NCBI GenBank assembly: GCA_004552515.1
Contig: SFOF01000096.1
Coordinates: 1 to 7,884 of the forward strand
DNA from: Clostridiales bacterium
Lineage (GTDB): Bacteria > Bacillota > Clostridia > Christensenellales > Aristaeellaceae
Reading direction: 5' to 3'
Length of the DNA stretch: 7,884 nt
Positions 1 through 6,216 of the stretch are shown in pieces (position 1 is the first letter of the stretch; every line of letters begins with the position of its first letter). A model generated the notes under the pieces. It was not told the DNA's origin. It worked only from the letters and a program-made list of their open reading frames with translations, and searched no databases. A program made the translations under genes and the position numbers.

Positions 1-231
1 GCGGCTGCTCATCTGCATCAGGCCGTCGCTGCGGCTCATGCCCATCGCGGCCACGCCCAGAAGCGGTATGCCCACGCCCGTGATCAGAAAGCCGATCACC
101 GCCGGCCAGACGTTCGCGCCGGCGCACTGACCCATAAACACCGGAAAGATCAGATTGCCCGCGCCGAAAAACAGTCCGAAAAGCATGCTGCCCACGGCGA
201 AGGTTTCGGAAAGATTCAGTCTCTTCTTCAT
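1..231 (-). CDS. brnQ: Branched-chain amino acid carrier BrnQ (LIVCS family), N-terminal part
   Basis: This is the first 77 codons of a membrane symporter that imports leucine, isoleucine and valine with Na+ or H+; the remainder (family length about 430-450 residues) lies beyond the left edge. The N-terminus reads MKKRLNLSETFAVGSMLFGL, followed by FFGAGNLIFPVFMG at about residues 20-34. That GAGN-IFP stretch, with the following VWPAVIGFLITGVGIPLLGV helix, matches the start of E. coli BrnQ closely. Two hydrophobic segments are visible, at about 10-32 and 40-62. I chose the ATG at 231-229 because an AGGG Shine-Dalgarno sequence lies 8 bases upstream and the lysine-rich start fits the family. 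Two in-frame-independent ATGs just upstream are less well placed. The gene diverges from the marR-MATE unit and has its own promoter at 319-347. The family call is sure; the exact amino acid preference is not. Confidence 0.93.
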   Translation of the reverse strand, partial: MKKRLNLSETFAVGSMLFGLFFGAGNLIFPVFMGQCAGANVWPAVIGFLITGVGIPLLGVAAMGMSRSDGLMQMSSR

Positions 232-318
232 GCATTCATCCCTCATATCTTTTGCATCTCATTCACCCGCGCGTCCGGCGACGAATTTTTCCGCGCGCAT
301 CCTGCAACAACACAAAAA

Positions 319-347
319 ATTATACCATCATCCCGCCCGAATTGCAA
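319..347 (-). promoter_or_regulatory. Sigma-70/SigA-type promoter of brnQ
   Basis: Read on the minus strand, TTGCAA (347-342) is followed by a 17-base spacer and a perfect TATAAT (324-319). Transcription would start near 312, giving a leader of about 80 bases before the brnQ ATG. The surrounding DNA is clearly more AT-rich than the genes. I saw no T-box or other recognisable amino-acid riboswitch in the leader. This is sequence inspection only; the spacing and both boxes are close to consensus. Confidence 0.72.
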
Positions 348-473
348 TATTTATTTGCGTCAGATTCATAAAAATGTTTGATTCATGGCGATGATCTTCC
401 ACTTTTCCGCATATCGATGCAGCCGGAGAAATCGCGCCGGCATGGCGGCGCATAAAATAAACACATTTTCTTC

Positions 474-501
474 TTGGCAAAGCCCCTCCGCCGCGTATAA
501 T
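474..501 (+). promoter_or_regulatory. Promoter of the marR-MATE unit
   Basis: TTGGCA (474-479), a 16-base spacer and a perfect TATAAT (496-501) form a strong sigma-70/SigA-type promoter. The predicted start is near 508, so the leader to the marR ATG at 537 is only about 29 bases. The -10 box is almost wholly inside the palindrome at 497-516, so a protein bound there would block RNA polymerase. Confidence 0.78.
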
Positions 502-516
502 CCCATATGGGATTAT
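497..516. promoter_or_regulatory. Perfect 20-bp palindrome, probable MarR-family operator
   Basis: ATAATCCCAT followed by ATGGGATTAT is an exact inverted repeat with no spacer. It covers the -10 box and the expected transcription start of the marR-MATE unit. MarR-family dimers, including MepR, typically bind palindromes of about 16-20 bp overlapping the promoter of their own gene. The position directly ahead of a marR gene supports autorepression and co-control of the pump. Binding is inferred, but the symmetry is read directly. I did not see a second full copy in the window. Confidence 0.72.
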
Positions 517-522
517 GTACTG

Positions 523-528
523 AAAGGA
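523..528 (+). promoter_or_regulatory. Ribosome binding site that fixes the marR start
   Basis: AAAGGA lies 8 bases before the ATG at 537. Two in-frame upstream ATGs are unsuitable: 507 lies inside the palindrome at about the transcription start, and 528 overlaps this site. The start at 537 is therefore preferred. Confidence 0.7.
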
Positions 529-536
529 TGAACGTC

Positions 537-1008
537 ATGAACGCGCGCCTGTTTGCGCGGCTGACCGAGATCAATCAATCGGTCATACGCTTCCGCGGCC
601 TGTATTCGCTCTGGTCGAGCGCGCACGGCATCAGCTACAATGAAATGCTCGTGCTCTACGCGCTCAGGGAGAAGGGCTATTGCACGCAGAAATCGCTCTG
701 CGAAAGCTATCGCCTGCCCCCCAGACCATGAACAACGTCATCACCTCGCTGAGAAAACGCGGCCTGCTCGCGATCGACGATTCTCTGAGCCAGGGGCGGG
801 AAAAGGCCTTCGTGCTGACGGAAACGGGCCCGCAAAGGTGCAGCCATTGATCGACGCGCTGGAGCTGTTCGAAACGCGCGCCGCGGCGCTTGCGGGCGAG
901 GAAACGCTCGCGGCACTGACGGATCAGATGGAAATCTACAATCGCGCGCTGGAGCAGGCGCTCGCCGAAAGCGAAGGGGCGGCGGCGGGCGGCACGCAAA
1001 CATCATGA
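537..1008 (+). pseudogene. MarR-family transcriptional regulator, broken by two frame changes
   Basis: Read through three frames, the region encodes a typical MarR-family winged-helix repressor. The pieces are MNARLFARLTEINQSVIRFR through CESYRLPP (537 to about 722), then QTMNNVITSLRKRGLLAIDD through REKAFVLTETG (about 723-829), then AKVQPLIDALELFETRAAAL to the stop at 1006-1008. The middle piece holds the recognition helix (QTMNNVITSLRKRGL) and the wing, whose REKAFVLTETG is close to the family signature. The first break is in a run of six Cs (717-722) and the second in GGGCCC (826-831). Adding one base at each restores a 157-residue protein, close to the family's usual 140-160. As written, the first frame stops at 729-731. 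The gene lies 15 bases before the MATE gene, as in mepR-mepA of Staphylococcus aureus. The breaks may be true inactivation or base-calling errors; the sequence alone cannot say. Confidence 0.8.
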
Positions 1009-1023
1009 AAGGACGAATCGGAT

Positions 1024-2225
1024 ATGGATTTATCTCAGCTCTTCGGCAGCGAGCGCATCGGACGCGTGCTGCTCAAAATGGCGCCGCCGGTCATGCTGGC
1101 ACAGGTGATTCAGGCGCTTTACAACATTGTGGACAGTCTGTTCGTCGGGCGATATGCAGAAAGCGGCCTGACCGCGCTGTCGATCATCTATCCGCTCCAG
1201 CTGCTCATGATCGCGCTGGCCGTGGGCGCGGGCGTGGGCATCAACACCGTCATGCCGGCGCGGCTGGGCACGGGACAGGCGCCGGGGCCGTTATTCACGA
1301 TGTGATCGTCTATGGCCGGATCGTGTGCGTGTTCAGCTTCGGTCTGTTCCTCGAGAGCGTATGGACGAAGGTTCTGCAAGCCGGCGGCGACATGAAAACG
1401 CCCATGGTCGCGCAGATTCTGGGCGCGATCACCAACATCATATTCGATCCGCTGCTGATATTCGGCCTGTTCGGTCTGCCGGAGATGGGCATTGCCGGCG
1501 CGGCTGCGGCGACGGTCGCCGGACAGATCGTGGCGGCGCTTGTGGTCATGAAAAAGGGACTGCGCCGCCCGCCCGCGCTCAGCAAATACGCCGCGCATAT
1601 CAGGACGATCTTCCGGCTCGGCCTGCCCAATATGCTGATGCAGTCGGCCTATACGTTCTATATATTCGGCCTGAACCTGATCCTGTCCGGCTTTTCCGAT
1701 CAGGCCGTCACGGCGCTGGGGCTGTACTACAAGTGGCAGACGTTCTTCTTTATTCCGCTGGGGGCCATGCAGACCTGCATCGTGCCCATTATCAGCTATA
1801 ACTACGCCGCCCGCCGCATAGACCGCTGCCGCCAGACGCTCGCCGCCGCGTTGCGCTTCGGCCTGATCCTGATGGCGGTGGGCACGCTGTGCTTCGAGCT
1901 GATTCCCGCCCCGATGCTGCGCGTATTCACGTCCGACGAGCGCGTCGTCGCCATCGGCGCGCACGGCTTCCGCTTCATCGGCGTGAGCTTCCTCGGCATG
2001 GCGGCCTCGCTGATCTTTCCGGTGTTCTTTCAGGCGCTGGGCTTCGGGGTCAAAAGCTCGCTGTTGACGATCGTCCGCACGGTGTGTCTGTTCGTGCCGC
2101 TGGGCTGGCTGTTTTCGCGCTTCGGGCTTGAGTGGTTCTGGCTGACCTTCCCCGTCACGGAGGCGATCACCGCGCTGGTGGGGTTCGTCTTTTACCGGCA
2201 GTTTCTCGCAAATCCGTATCGATAG
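1024..2225 (+). pseudogene. MATE-family multidrug efflux pump (MepA-like), frameshifted with an internal deletion
   Basis: MATE proteins export cationic drugs and metabolites using Na+ or H+ gradients. The first part starts at ATG 1024 (AAAGGA 11 bases upstream) and reads MDLSQLFGSERIGRVLLKMA. It has the MATE-typical APPVMLAQVIQALYNIVDSLFVGRY and GVGINTVMPARLGTGQ and covers helices 1 and 2. This frame stops at 1303-1305. The rest continues in another frame from about 1290 to the stop at 2223-2225. It includes VIVYGRIVCVFSFGLFLESV, LGAITNIIFDPLLIFGLFGLPEMGIAGAA and the whole second half of the transporter. Comparing segment order with typical MATE proteins (about 450 residues), roughly 40 residues around helix 3 are missing after GTGQ near 1277-1290. 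The net length change is 3n+1 bases lost. A loss this large is harder to explain as a base-calling slip than the marR breaks. As it stands the pump should be non-functional. It is presumably co-transcribed with marR and controlled by the palindrome at 497-516. Confidence 0.82.
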
Positions 2226-2243
2226 GACGCGTTTTTCGCGCAG

Positions 2244-2283
2244 ACGGGCGCCGCTTCCTCATTGGGAGCAGCGCCCGTTTTTT
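2244..2283 (+). terminator. Rho-independent terminator after the MATE gene
   Basis: The arms ACGGGCGC (2244-2251) and GCGCCCGT (2271-2278) pair perfectly. After one C-A mismatch, GCTTCC and GGGAGC extend the stem with one G-U pair around a TCATT loop. Six Ts (2278-2283) follow on the plus strand. It lies 18 bases past the MATE stop. Its T-run overlaps the stop codon (2284-2282) of the convergent regulator gene. The minus strand lacks a U-tract after the hairpin, so termination looks one-way. Confidence 0.88.
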
Positions 2284-4396
2284 ATTCGACTTTTTCGGCG
2301 TCTCCCTCGCCGCTCTGCGCGTCCGCGGCGGTAAACTCCTGCGCCTTAACGCCCGTGTAGCGCTGGAACGCCCGCCTGAACGAATAGTCCGTGTCATAGC
2401 CGACGCGATCGGCCACCTCCGCGACGCTCGCGCCGCCCGCCAGCAGCACCTTGGCCCGCTCCATGCGCCTTTGCGTCAGATAGGCGTAGAACGTCATGCC
2501 CGTCGCGGCCTTAACGCACTTGTTGACCGTGTTGGCGCTCATGGAAAACGCCTCGCAGATGGCCTGCATGGACATCTCATGATCGGCATAGTGCGCATCG
2601 ATATAGCCTGCCACGCTTCCGCCGGCATTTTCCGCTTCAGCGGCCCCGCCGTCCTCGCCGCGGCCGCTGGAAATCAGATGGGACACGCCCTCCCAGAACG
2701 CCTCGGCGTTTTCCTGCTGATAGGCGCGCGTCACGTCCCCCAGCGCCTCGTTCCCCTCCGCGCCGTTCTCGCCCAGCGCGCGGTTGAAGTCCTTCAGCAG
2801 CGTCCCCATCAGGCGGTCGTAATCGCGGCTTTGCAGCTTTCCGCTCTCAAGGCGGCGTTCGTTCTCGCGGCGCAGCTCGGTGCAGATACCCATGGCCACC
2901 TGCCTTTTTCCCTTGAGCAGCGCGTCGATCAGCTGAAGCTCCCACTCGATGGGCAGATAGTAGCGCGTCCGGCTCAGGCCCGCGATGCGCTGGCAGCGCT
3001 CCCGCGCCATCTGATAGGACAGGCTGACGCCCACAAGCCCCCTGATCGGATTGCCCGCATAGACGGCGTAATCGCCCCCGAGCCGCTCGCGAAGCTCCTG
3101 AAGCGAAACGCGCCGCAGATCCGTCTCGTCGCGGCCGAGCATGAGAATCGCCAGCTCGCCGTACAGCGTGGCCGTCATTTCGCATCTCATTTTGCGTTCC
3201 TGAAAGAAGCGCTCCAGCATCATCCGGCTCTCGCCGCGCTGTTCGGCGCTCAAACGCCCCTGCTCGACGCACAGTATGACCTGACAGCAGTCCTCCCCGC
3301 CGATTTCCAGCCCCGCCGCGCGCAGCATCCCTTCATCTTGCGTAAAATAGCCGTTGAGCAGTTCGTGCAGCAGCGCCACCCGCCTTTCCCGATGATAGCG
3401 GTCGGTAATCGCGTCGATATGCGCCTCAATGGCCTTGTAGTCGTCCGTGCCGCGGCGTATGCTCGCGCTCTGAATCCCCGCGTGCGCCATCAGCTTCATC
3501 ACGGGCCGGTAGAACAGCATGGCCAGCGCCCACGCCACGCCCAGGCACAGCGCCGCCATCATGCTGAAGCGGCCCAGCGGGCTGAGCGCGTCGCCAGAAT
3601 AGCGCACGACGACCGTCTGCTCGTCTATGAAAAACTCATATTCCCAGTCGATATAGCTCGATTCCCGCCGGTCTGTGCGGATTTTCCCGCCCATCCGGCA
3701 GTCGCCCGCCTCCATGAGCACGTCTCCATCCTCCGCGTGAAAAATGCGCACGCCGATCACGCCCGCGTTCATCATCTGAAGGAGCTTCTTCTCGAGCTTT
3801 GTCCCGTTTATGACGCTGCATATGTAGGCGCGGGGCGCATTCAGCCTCTCGATGGGAATACAGGCCAGCACGCCGCCCCTCGGCGCGCCCGTTTCAATCG
3901 AGAAGGGTCTGTTCTGCGCGGCGATCGCCTGAAGCAGCGGCTCCCGCGCCTCCGCCGCAATCCCCAGCGCGCCGAAATACGAGGACACGTCCGCCCAGAT
4001 TCCGCTGCCGATGCAGACGTCCTGATAGGGAAAAACGACGAAGCGCTTCGTCATAACGTCGCTCTGCGCGGTGTAGAACAGGAAGTCGCCGGCGATCTGG
4101 CTGCGGCGGTGATGGTCGAACGCCTCCGCGAACACATCCGAGCCGGACGCGATCTTCTGCACCCATTCCATATCCAGCAGCCGGCTGGCCAGCGTCGTTT
4201 CCTCCTGACAGATTTCCTCCACATAGCCGTAAATATCCGCGACGACGGTCATGTTCTCCGCCAGCAGCGCCTGCCGCTCCTTTTTGATGTCGCCCTGCCA
4301 GACATACATGAAAATGCCCAGCATGATGCCGGCCACGGCGATAAACGCCGTCAAAAAGATCAGCCAGAACGTGCGGCTCTTAATATACTCTCTCAT
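2282..4396 (-). CDS. Membrane-bound AraC-family regulator with extracellular sensor region
   Basis: This 704-residue protein has a short cytoplasmic start (MREYIKSRTF) and a membrane helix at about 10-33. An extracellular region of about 240 residues (34-275) follows, then a second helix (about 276-296) and a cytoplasmic part. The C-terminus (about 595-690) carries the AraC DNA-binding domain. Its first helix-turn-helix is MSMQAICEAFSMSANTVNKC. The second is ASVAEVADRVGYDTDYSFRR, followed by the typical FQRYTGVKAQEF. The 336-365 stretch (RERRVALLHELLNG and LRAAGLEIGG) is a linker style common in Clostridia and Paenibacillus regulators. The layout matches B. subtilis YesS and YtdP, which sit near pectin-oligosaccharide transport genes. 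Its place last in a sugar-transporter operon suggests that it senses an outside ligand, perhaps through a Cache-like fold, and activates this operon. The start at 4396 follows AAAGGGAGG (4410-4402). The ligand is unknown. Confidence 0.92.
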   Translation of the reverse strand: MREYIKSRTFWLIFLTAFIAVAGIMLGIFMYVWQGDIKKERQALLAENMTVVADIYGYVEEICQEETTLASRLLDMEWVQKIASGSDVFAEAFDHHRRSQIAGDFLFYTAQSDVMTKRFVVFPYQDVCIGSGIWADVSSYFGALGIAAEAREPLLQAIAAQNRPFSIETGAPRGGVLACIPIERLNAPRAYICSVINGTKLEKKLLQMMNAGVIGVRIFHAEDGDVLMEAGDCRMGGKIRTDRRESSYIDWEYEFFIDEQTVVVRYSGDALSPLGRFSMMAALCLGVAWALAMLFYRPVMKLMAHAGIQSASIRRGTDDYKAIEAHIDAITDRYHRERRVALLHELLNGYFTQDEGMLRAAGLEIGGEDCCQVILCVEQGRLSAEQRGESRMMLERFFQERKMRCEMTATLYGELAILMLGRDETDLRRVSLQELRERLGGDYAVYAGNPIRGLVGVSLSYQMARERCQRIAGLSRTRYYLPIEWELQLIDALLKGKRQVAMGICTELRRENERRLESGKLQSRDYDRLMGTLLKDFNRALGENGAEGNEALGDVTRAYQQENAEAFWEGVSHLISSGRGEDGGAAEAENAGGSVAGYIDAHYADHEMSMQAICEAFSMSANTVNKCVKAATGMTFYAYLTQRRMERAKVLLAGGASVAEVADRVGYDTDYSFRRAFQRYTGVKAQEFTAADAQSGEGDAEKVE

Positions 4397-4420
4397 CGCG
4401 GCCTCCCTTTAACAAGCCCA

Positions 4421-4461
4421 CGAAAGCCGTGGCTCTCCCCGAGGGAAAAGCACGGCTTTCG
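4421..4461 (-). other. Intercistronic stem-loop between the binding-protein and regulator genes
   Basis: CGAAAGCCGTG (4421-4431) and CACGGCTTTCG (4451-4461) are perfect 11-base inverted arms around a 19-base loop. Partial outer pairing (C4419-G4463, C4418-G4464) and inner TCCC/GGGA pairing are also possible. On the transcribed minus strand the hairpin lies 35 bases after the binding-protein stop and about 10 bases before the regulator's Shine-Dalgarno sequence. No U-tract follows, so it is not a standard terminator. It may protect the upstream mRNA from 3' decay or lower expression of the regulator. The structure is seen; the role is inferred. Confidence 0.72.
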
Positions 4462-4496
4462 CGGCTGAAATCAGCGTGTGTAGGGGTTGTTTATCG

Positions 4497-6155
4497 TCAG
4501 TTTGCGCCCACCGCCGCCACATAGCGATCGCGGCGCGCCTGCATGATCTCCAGATAGTCGGTCAGGCCCAGGCTCTCCAGCTCCTCCAGGTAGGCCGGCA
4601 GATCGTTGATCGAGCGGTTGCCCAGCACCAGATCGGTGAGCAGCTCCTTCATGTAGGTGGTCAGGACGTTCTCGATTTCGCCGATCTTTTCCATTTCTTC
4701 AGTGGTGGGCAGAGCCAGCTTGAGCGACAGATCGCCGTAGGTTTCCCGGGTGCTGTTCGCGCCGCCTTCGTCCTGGAACCAGATGATGTACTCATCCTTG
4801 AGCTTGTGGTAGTCGTCGCGGATCTCGCGCTTGAACACCTGATAGCCGGTGTTGATCGTGGGGAACGCGATCATGCCGACGGTGTTGAACAGGCAGGTTC
4901 CCTCCCACGTCACGGGATACACCTTGGGATCATATAGCGTATGCGGGATGCCGTTCTCATCGTATTCGAAGGAAATTCCCTCGAGACCCTGCTTGTCCAG
5001 CAGCGCGTATTCGTCGGTGTAGATGTAGTCGAACAGATCGACGACCGCCTCGAGATCCTTGCAGGAGGAGGTGACCATGTAGTGGCAGTAGGTGCCAAAC
5101 AGCGGATCGACCGTGGAATAGGCCTTGCCGTCGTCATTGACCAGCATGACCGGCGCATAGACGGCGTTGGGATCGGCGCTGATGGTGGGCTCAAAGGCCG
5201 CCCAGCTCGCATAGTGGAAGGCCAGCGCCGCCTTGTTGTCGGCGATCAACTGAGTGGTCATGCCCTCGCCCAGCGCGGTGGTGTCGTAAATGCCGGCCTC
5301 GTATAGCTTGTTCATGTAGGCGATGTAATCCGCAAATTCCGGCTTATACAGGCTATTATAAACCTTTCCCGTCTCAGTGTCTACATCGCAGAGCAGCATG
5401 GTGGACAGGCCGAAGCTGCGAGCAATGCCGTTGGCGAAACCATTGATGCCGATGGCTGCAATCTCATCCGCCGCGCTGTTCTCGTTCGCATCGGCCTTCT
5501 GGATGGCGATCAGCGCGTCCAGCAGCTCGTCGCGGGTCATCTGCTTCTTATATTCAATGCCGGCCTTCTCCAGCCAGTCGGCGCGGATCAGCGTGGTGTA
5601 GCTGTTGCCCATAAAGTCCATGGGGGAGCCGTCCTCCTCCACATAGGTGGCGGCGTTCAGATAGGAGAACCAGTATACGCCGCCGTCGGGCGCGGTGTTG
5701 GCCGCCAGCACGCCGGGGGTGTGGTCTTCATAGAACTTGAAGATGCTGCCGTCCTCGTCGTACTGATCGACGATCTCCTTGACATTGACCAGCAGGCCAT
5801 TTTCAGCCCAGCCGAGGATTTCGCTCTCGGTAATGCCAATCCATGCGTCGGCGATTATGTCGGGCACGTCAACCTGCGCGGCCATGCGGGTCTTGACCGC
5901 CGTGGCGATGGACGCGTCGTCCACCAGCTCGTATTCGATCTCGATGCCCATGTCGGCCAGCTTCTTTTCGAACGCCTGATAGCACAGGTTCTCGCCGCGC
6001 TTGTCCAGCGGCCAGTCGGAATTGAACTTGGCCCGGCAGATGACGGACAGCTTGCGCATCTCCGGCTTATCCTCGGCCAGCGCCGCACCGCCGACCGCCG
6101 TGAGCGCCAGCAGGACGGCCAGCAGCAGGGTCATGAGTCTCTTCGTTCTCTCCAT
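4497..6155 (-). CDS. Extracellular sugar-type solute-binding protein of an ABC importer (LplA/YtcQ-like)
   Basis: This 552-residue protein would capture the substrate outside the cell and deliver it to the two permeases encoded upstream. Residues 1-27 form a signal peptide: positive MERTKR, a Leu/Ala-rich core and an ALA cleavage motif before EDK. There is no cysteine near the cleavage site, so it looks like a signal peptidase I substrate and not a lipoprotein. The mature part has the large family-1 binding-protein pattern. It includes KFNSDWPLDKRGENLCYQAF (an LplA/YtcQ-style opening), DVPDIIADAW, LIRADWLEKAGIEYKKQMTR with DELLDALIAIQKADAN, and a late REIRDDYHKLKDEYIIWF helix region. The length fits the 500-560 residues usual for LplA-like proteins. 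The start at 6155 has GGTGGAGG 8 bases upstream. Family members carry complex oligosaccharides or uronate-containing sugars, but the substrate cannot be read here. Confidence 0.92.
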   Translation of the reverse strand: MERTKRLMTLLLAVLLALTAVGGAALAEDKPEMRKLSVICRAKFNSDWPLDKRGENLCYQAFEKKLADMGIEIEYELVDDASIATAVKTRMAAQVDVPDIIADAWIGITESEILGWAENGLLVNVKEIVDQYDEDGSIFKFYEDHTPGVLAANTAPDGGVYWFSYLNAATYVEEDGSPMDFMGNSYTTLIRADWLEKAGIEYKKQMTRDELLDALIAIQKADANENSAADEIAAIGINGFANGIARSFGLSTMLLCDVDTETGKVYNSLYKPEFADYIAYMNKLYEAGIYDTTALGEGMTTQLIADNKAALAFHYASWAAFEPTISADPNAVYAPVMLVNDDGKAYSTVDPLFGTYCHYMVTSSCKDLEAVVDLFDYIYTDEYALLDKQGLEGISFEYDENGIPHTLYDPKVYPVTWEGTCLFNTVGMIAFPTINTGYQVFKREIRDDYHKLKDEYIIWFQDEGGANSTRETYGDLSLKLALPTTEEMEKIGEIENVLTTYMKELLTDLVLGNRSINDLPAYLEELESLGLTDYLEIMQARRDRYVAAVGAN

Positions 6156-6181
6156 GGTTCAAACCTCCACCTTTCTTATTT

Positions 6182-6210
6182 TATACAAGCGCTCGACGGC
6201 GCTTCGTATA
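6182..6210 (-). other. Intercistronic stem-loop between permease and binding-protein genes
   Basis: TATACAAGCGC (6182-6192) pairs with GCGCTTCGTATA (6199-6210) through 11 base pairs with one bulged C at 6205, around a TCGACG loop. It fills much of the 61-base gap between the permease stop at 6217 and the binding-protein ATG at 6155. On the transcribed strand it is followed by ATAAG and then the ribosome binding site, with no U-tract. Such hairpins can mark RNA processing or stabilise the downstream 5' end. I found no convincing -35/-10 pair for a separate binding-protein promoter here. Confidence 0.65.
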
Positions 6211-6216
6211 CCCTCT

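Larger units (their letters stand above)
232..536. other. Divergent intergenic region between brnQ and marR
   Basis: This 305-base gap holds two outward-facing promoters: brnQ's at 319-347 (minus strand) and the marR-MATE promoter at 474-501 (plus strand). It also holds the 20-bp palindrome at 497-516 and the marR ribosome binding site. The middle, about 348-473, has no convincing gene. It contains one small GC hairpin (GCGCCG at 434-439, CGGCGC at 446-451) with no U-tract on either side. Short open frames cross the region but lack ribosome binding sites and family resemblance. Confidence 0.7.

Noticed and set aside
268..297. Possible 6-bp CGCGCG hairpin in the brnQ leader
   Set aside because: The stem is short with an 18-base loop and low-complexity arms; nothing links it to a known attenuator or T-box.
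434..451. GCGCCG/CGGCGC hairpin in the divergent intergenic region
   Set aside because: Six pairs with no U-tract on either strand, and in GC-rich DNA this is expected by chance. It does not look like a terminator.
1005..1289. Open frame upstream of the second MATE segment (frame starting at 1005) as the true N-terminus
   Set aside because: Its residues before about position 1287 are Arg/His/Gly-rich and unlike a transporter, while the frame from 1024 gives a classic MATE N-terminus. The two frames are pieces of one broken gene.
1188..1964. A 258-codon minus-strand open frame opposite the MATE gene
   Set aside because: The product is dominated by Arg, Gln, Glu and His with no recognisable domain; it is the reverse reading of transporter codons.
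2132..4468. A 778-codon open frame on the plus strand opposite the AraC regulator gene
   Set aside because: Its product is rich in His, Arg, Ala and Leu with no family pattern, and the minus-strand gene has clear membrane segments and an AraC domain. Long antisense frames are common in GC-rich coding DNA.
6156..6216. Possible internal promoter (TATAAA) for the binding-protein gene
   Set aside because: No -35-like box occurs at 16-18 bases upstream, and the TATAAA belongs partly to the stem-loop at 6182-6210.
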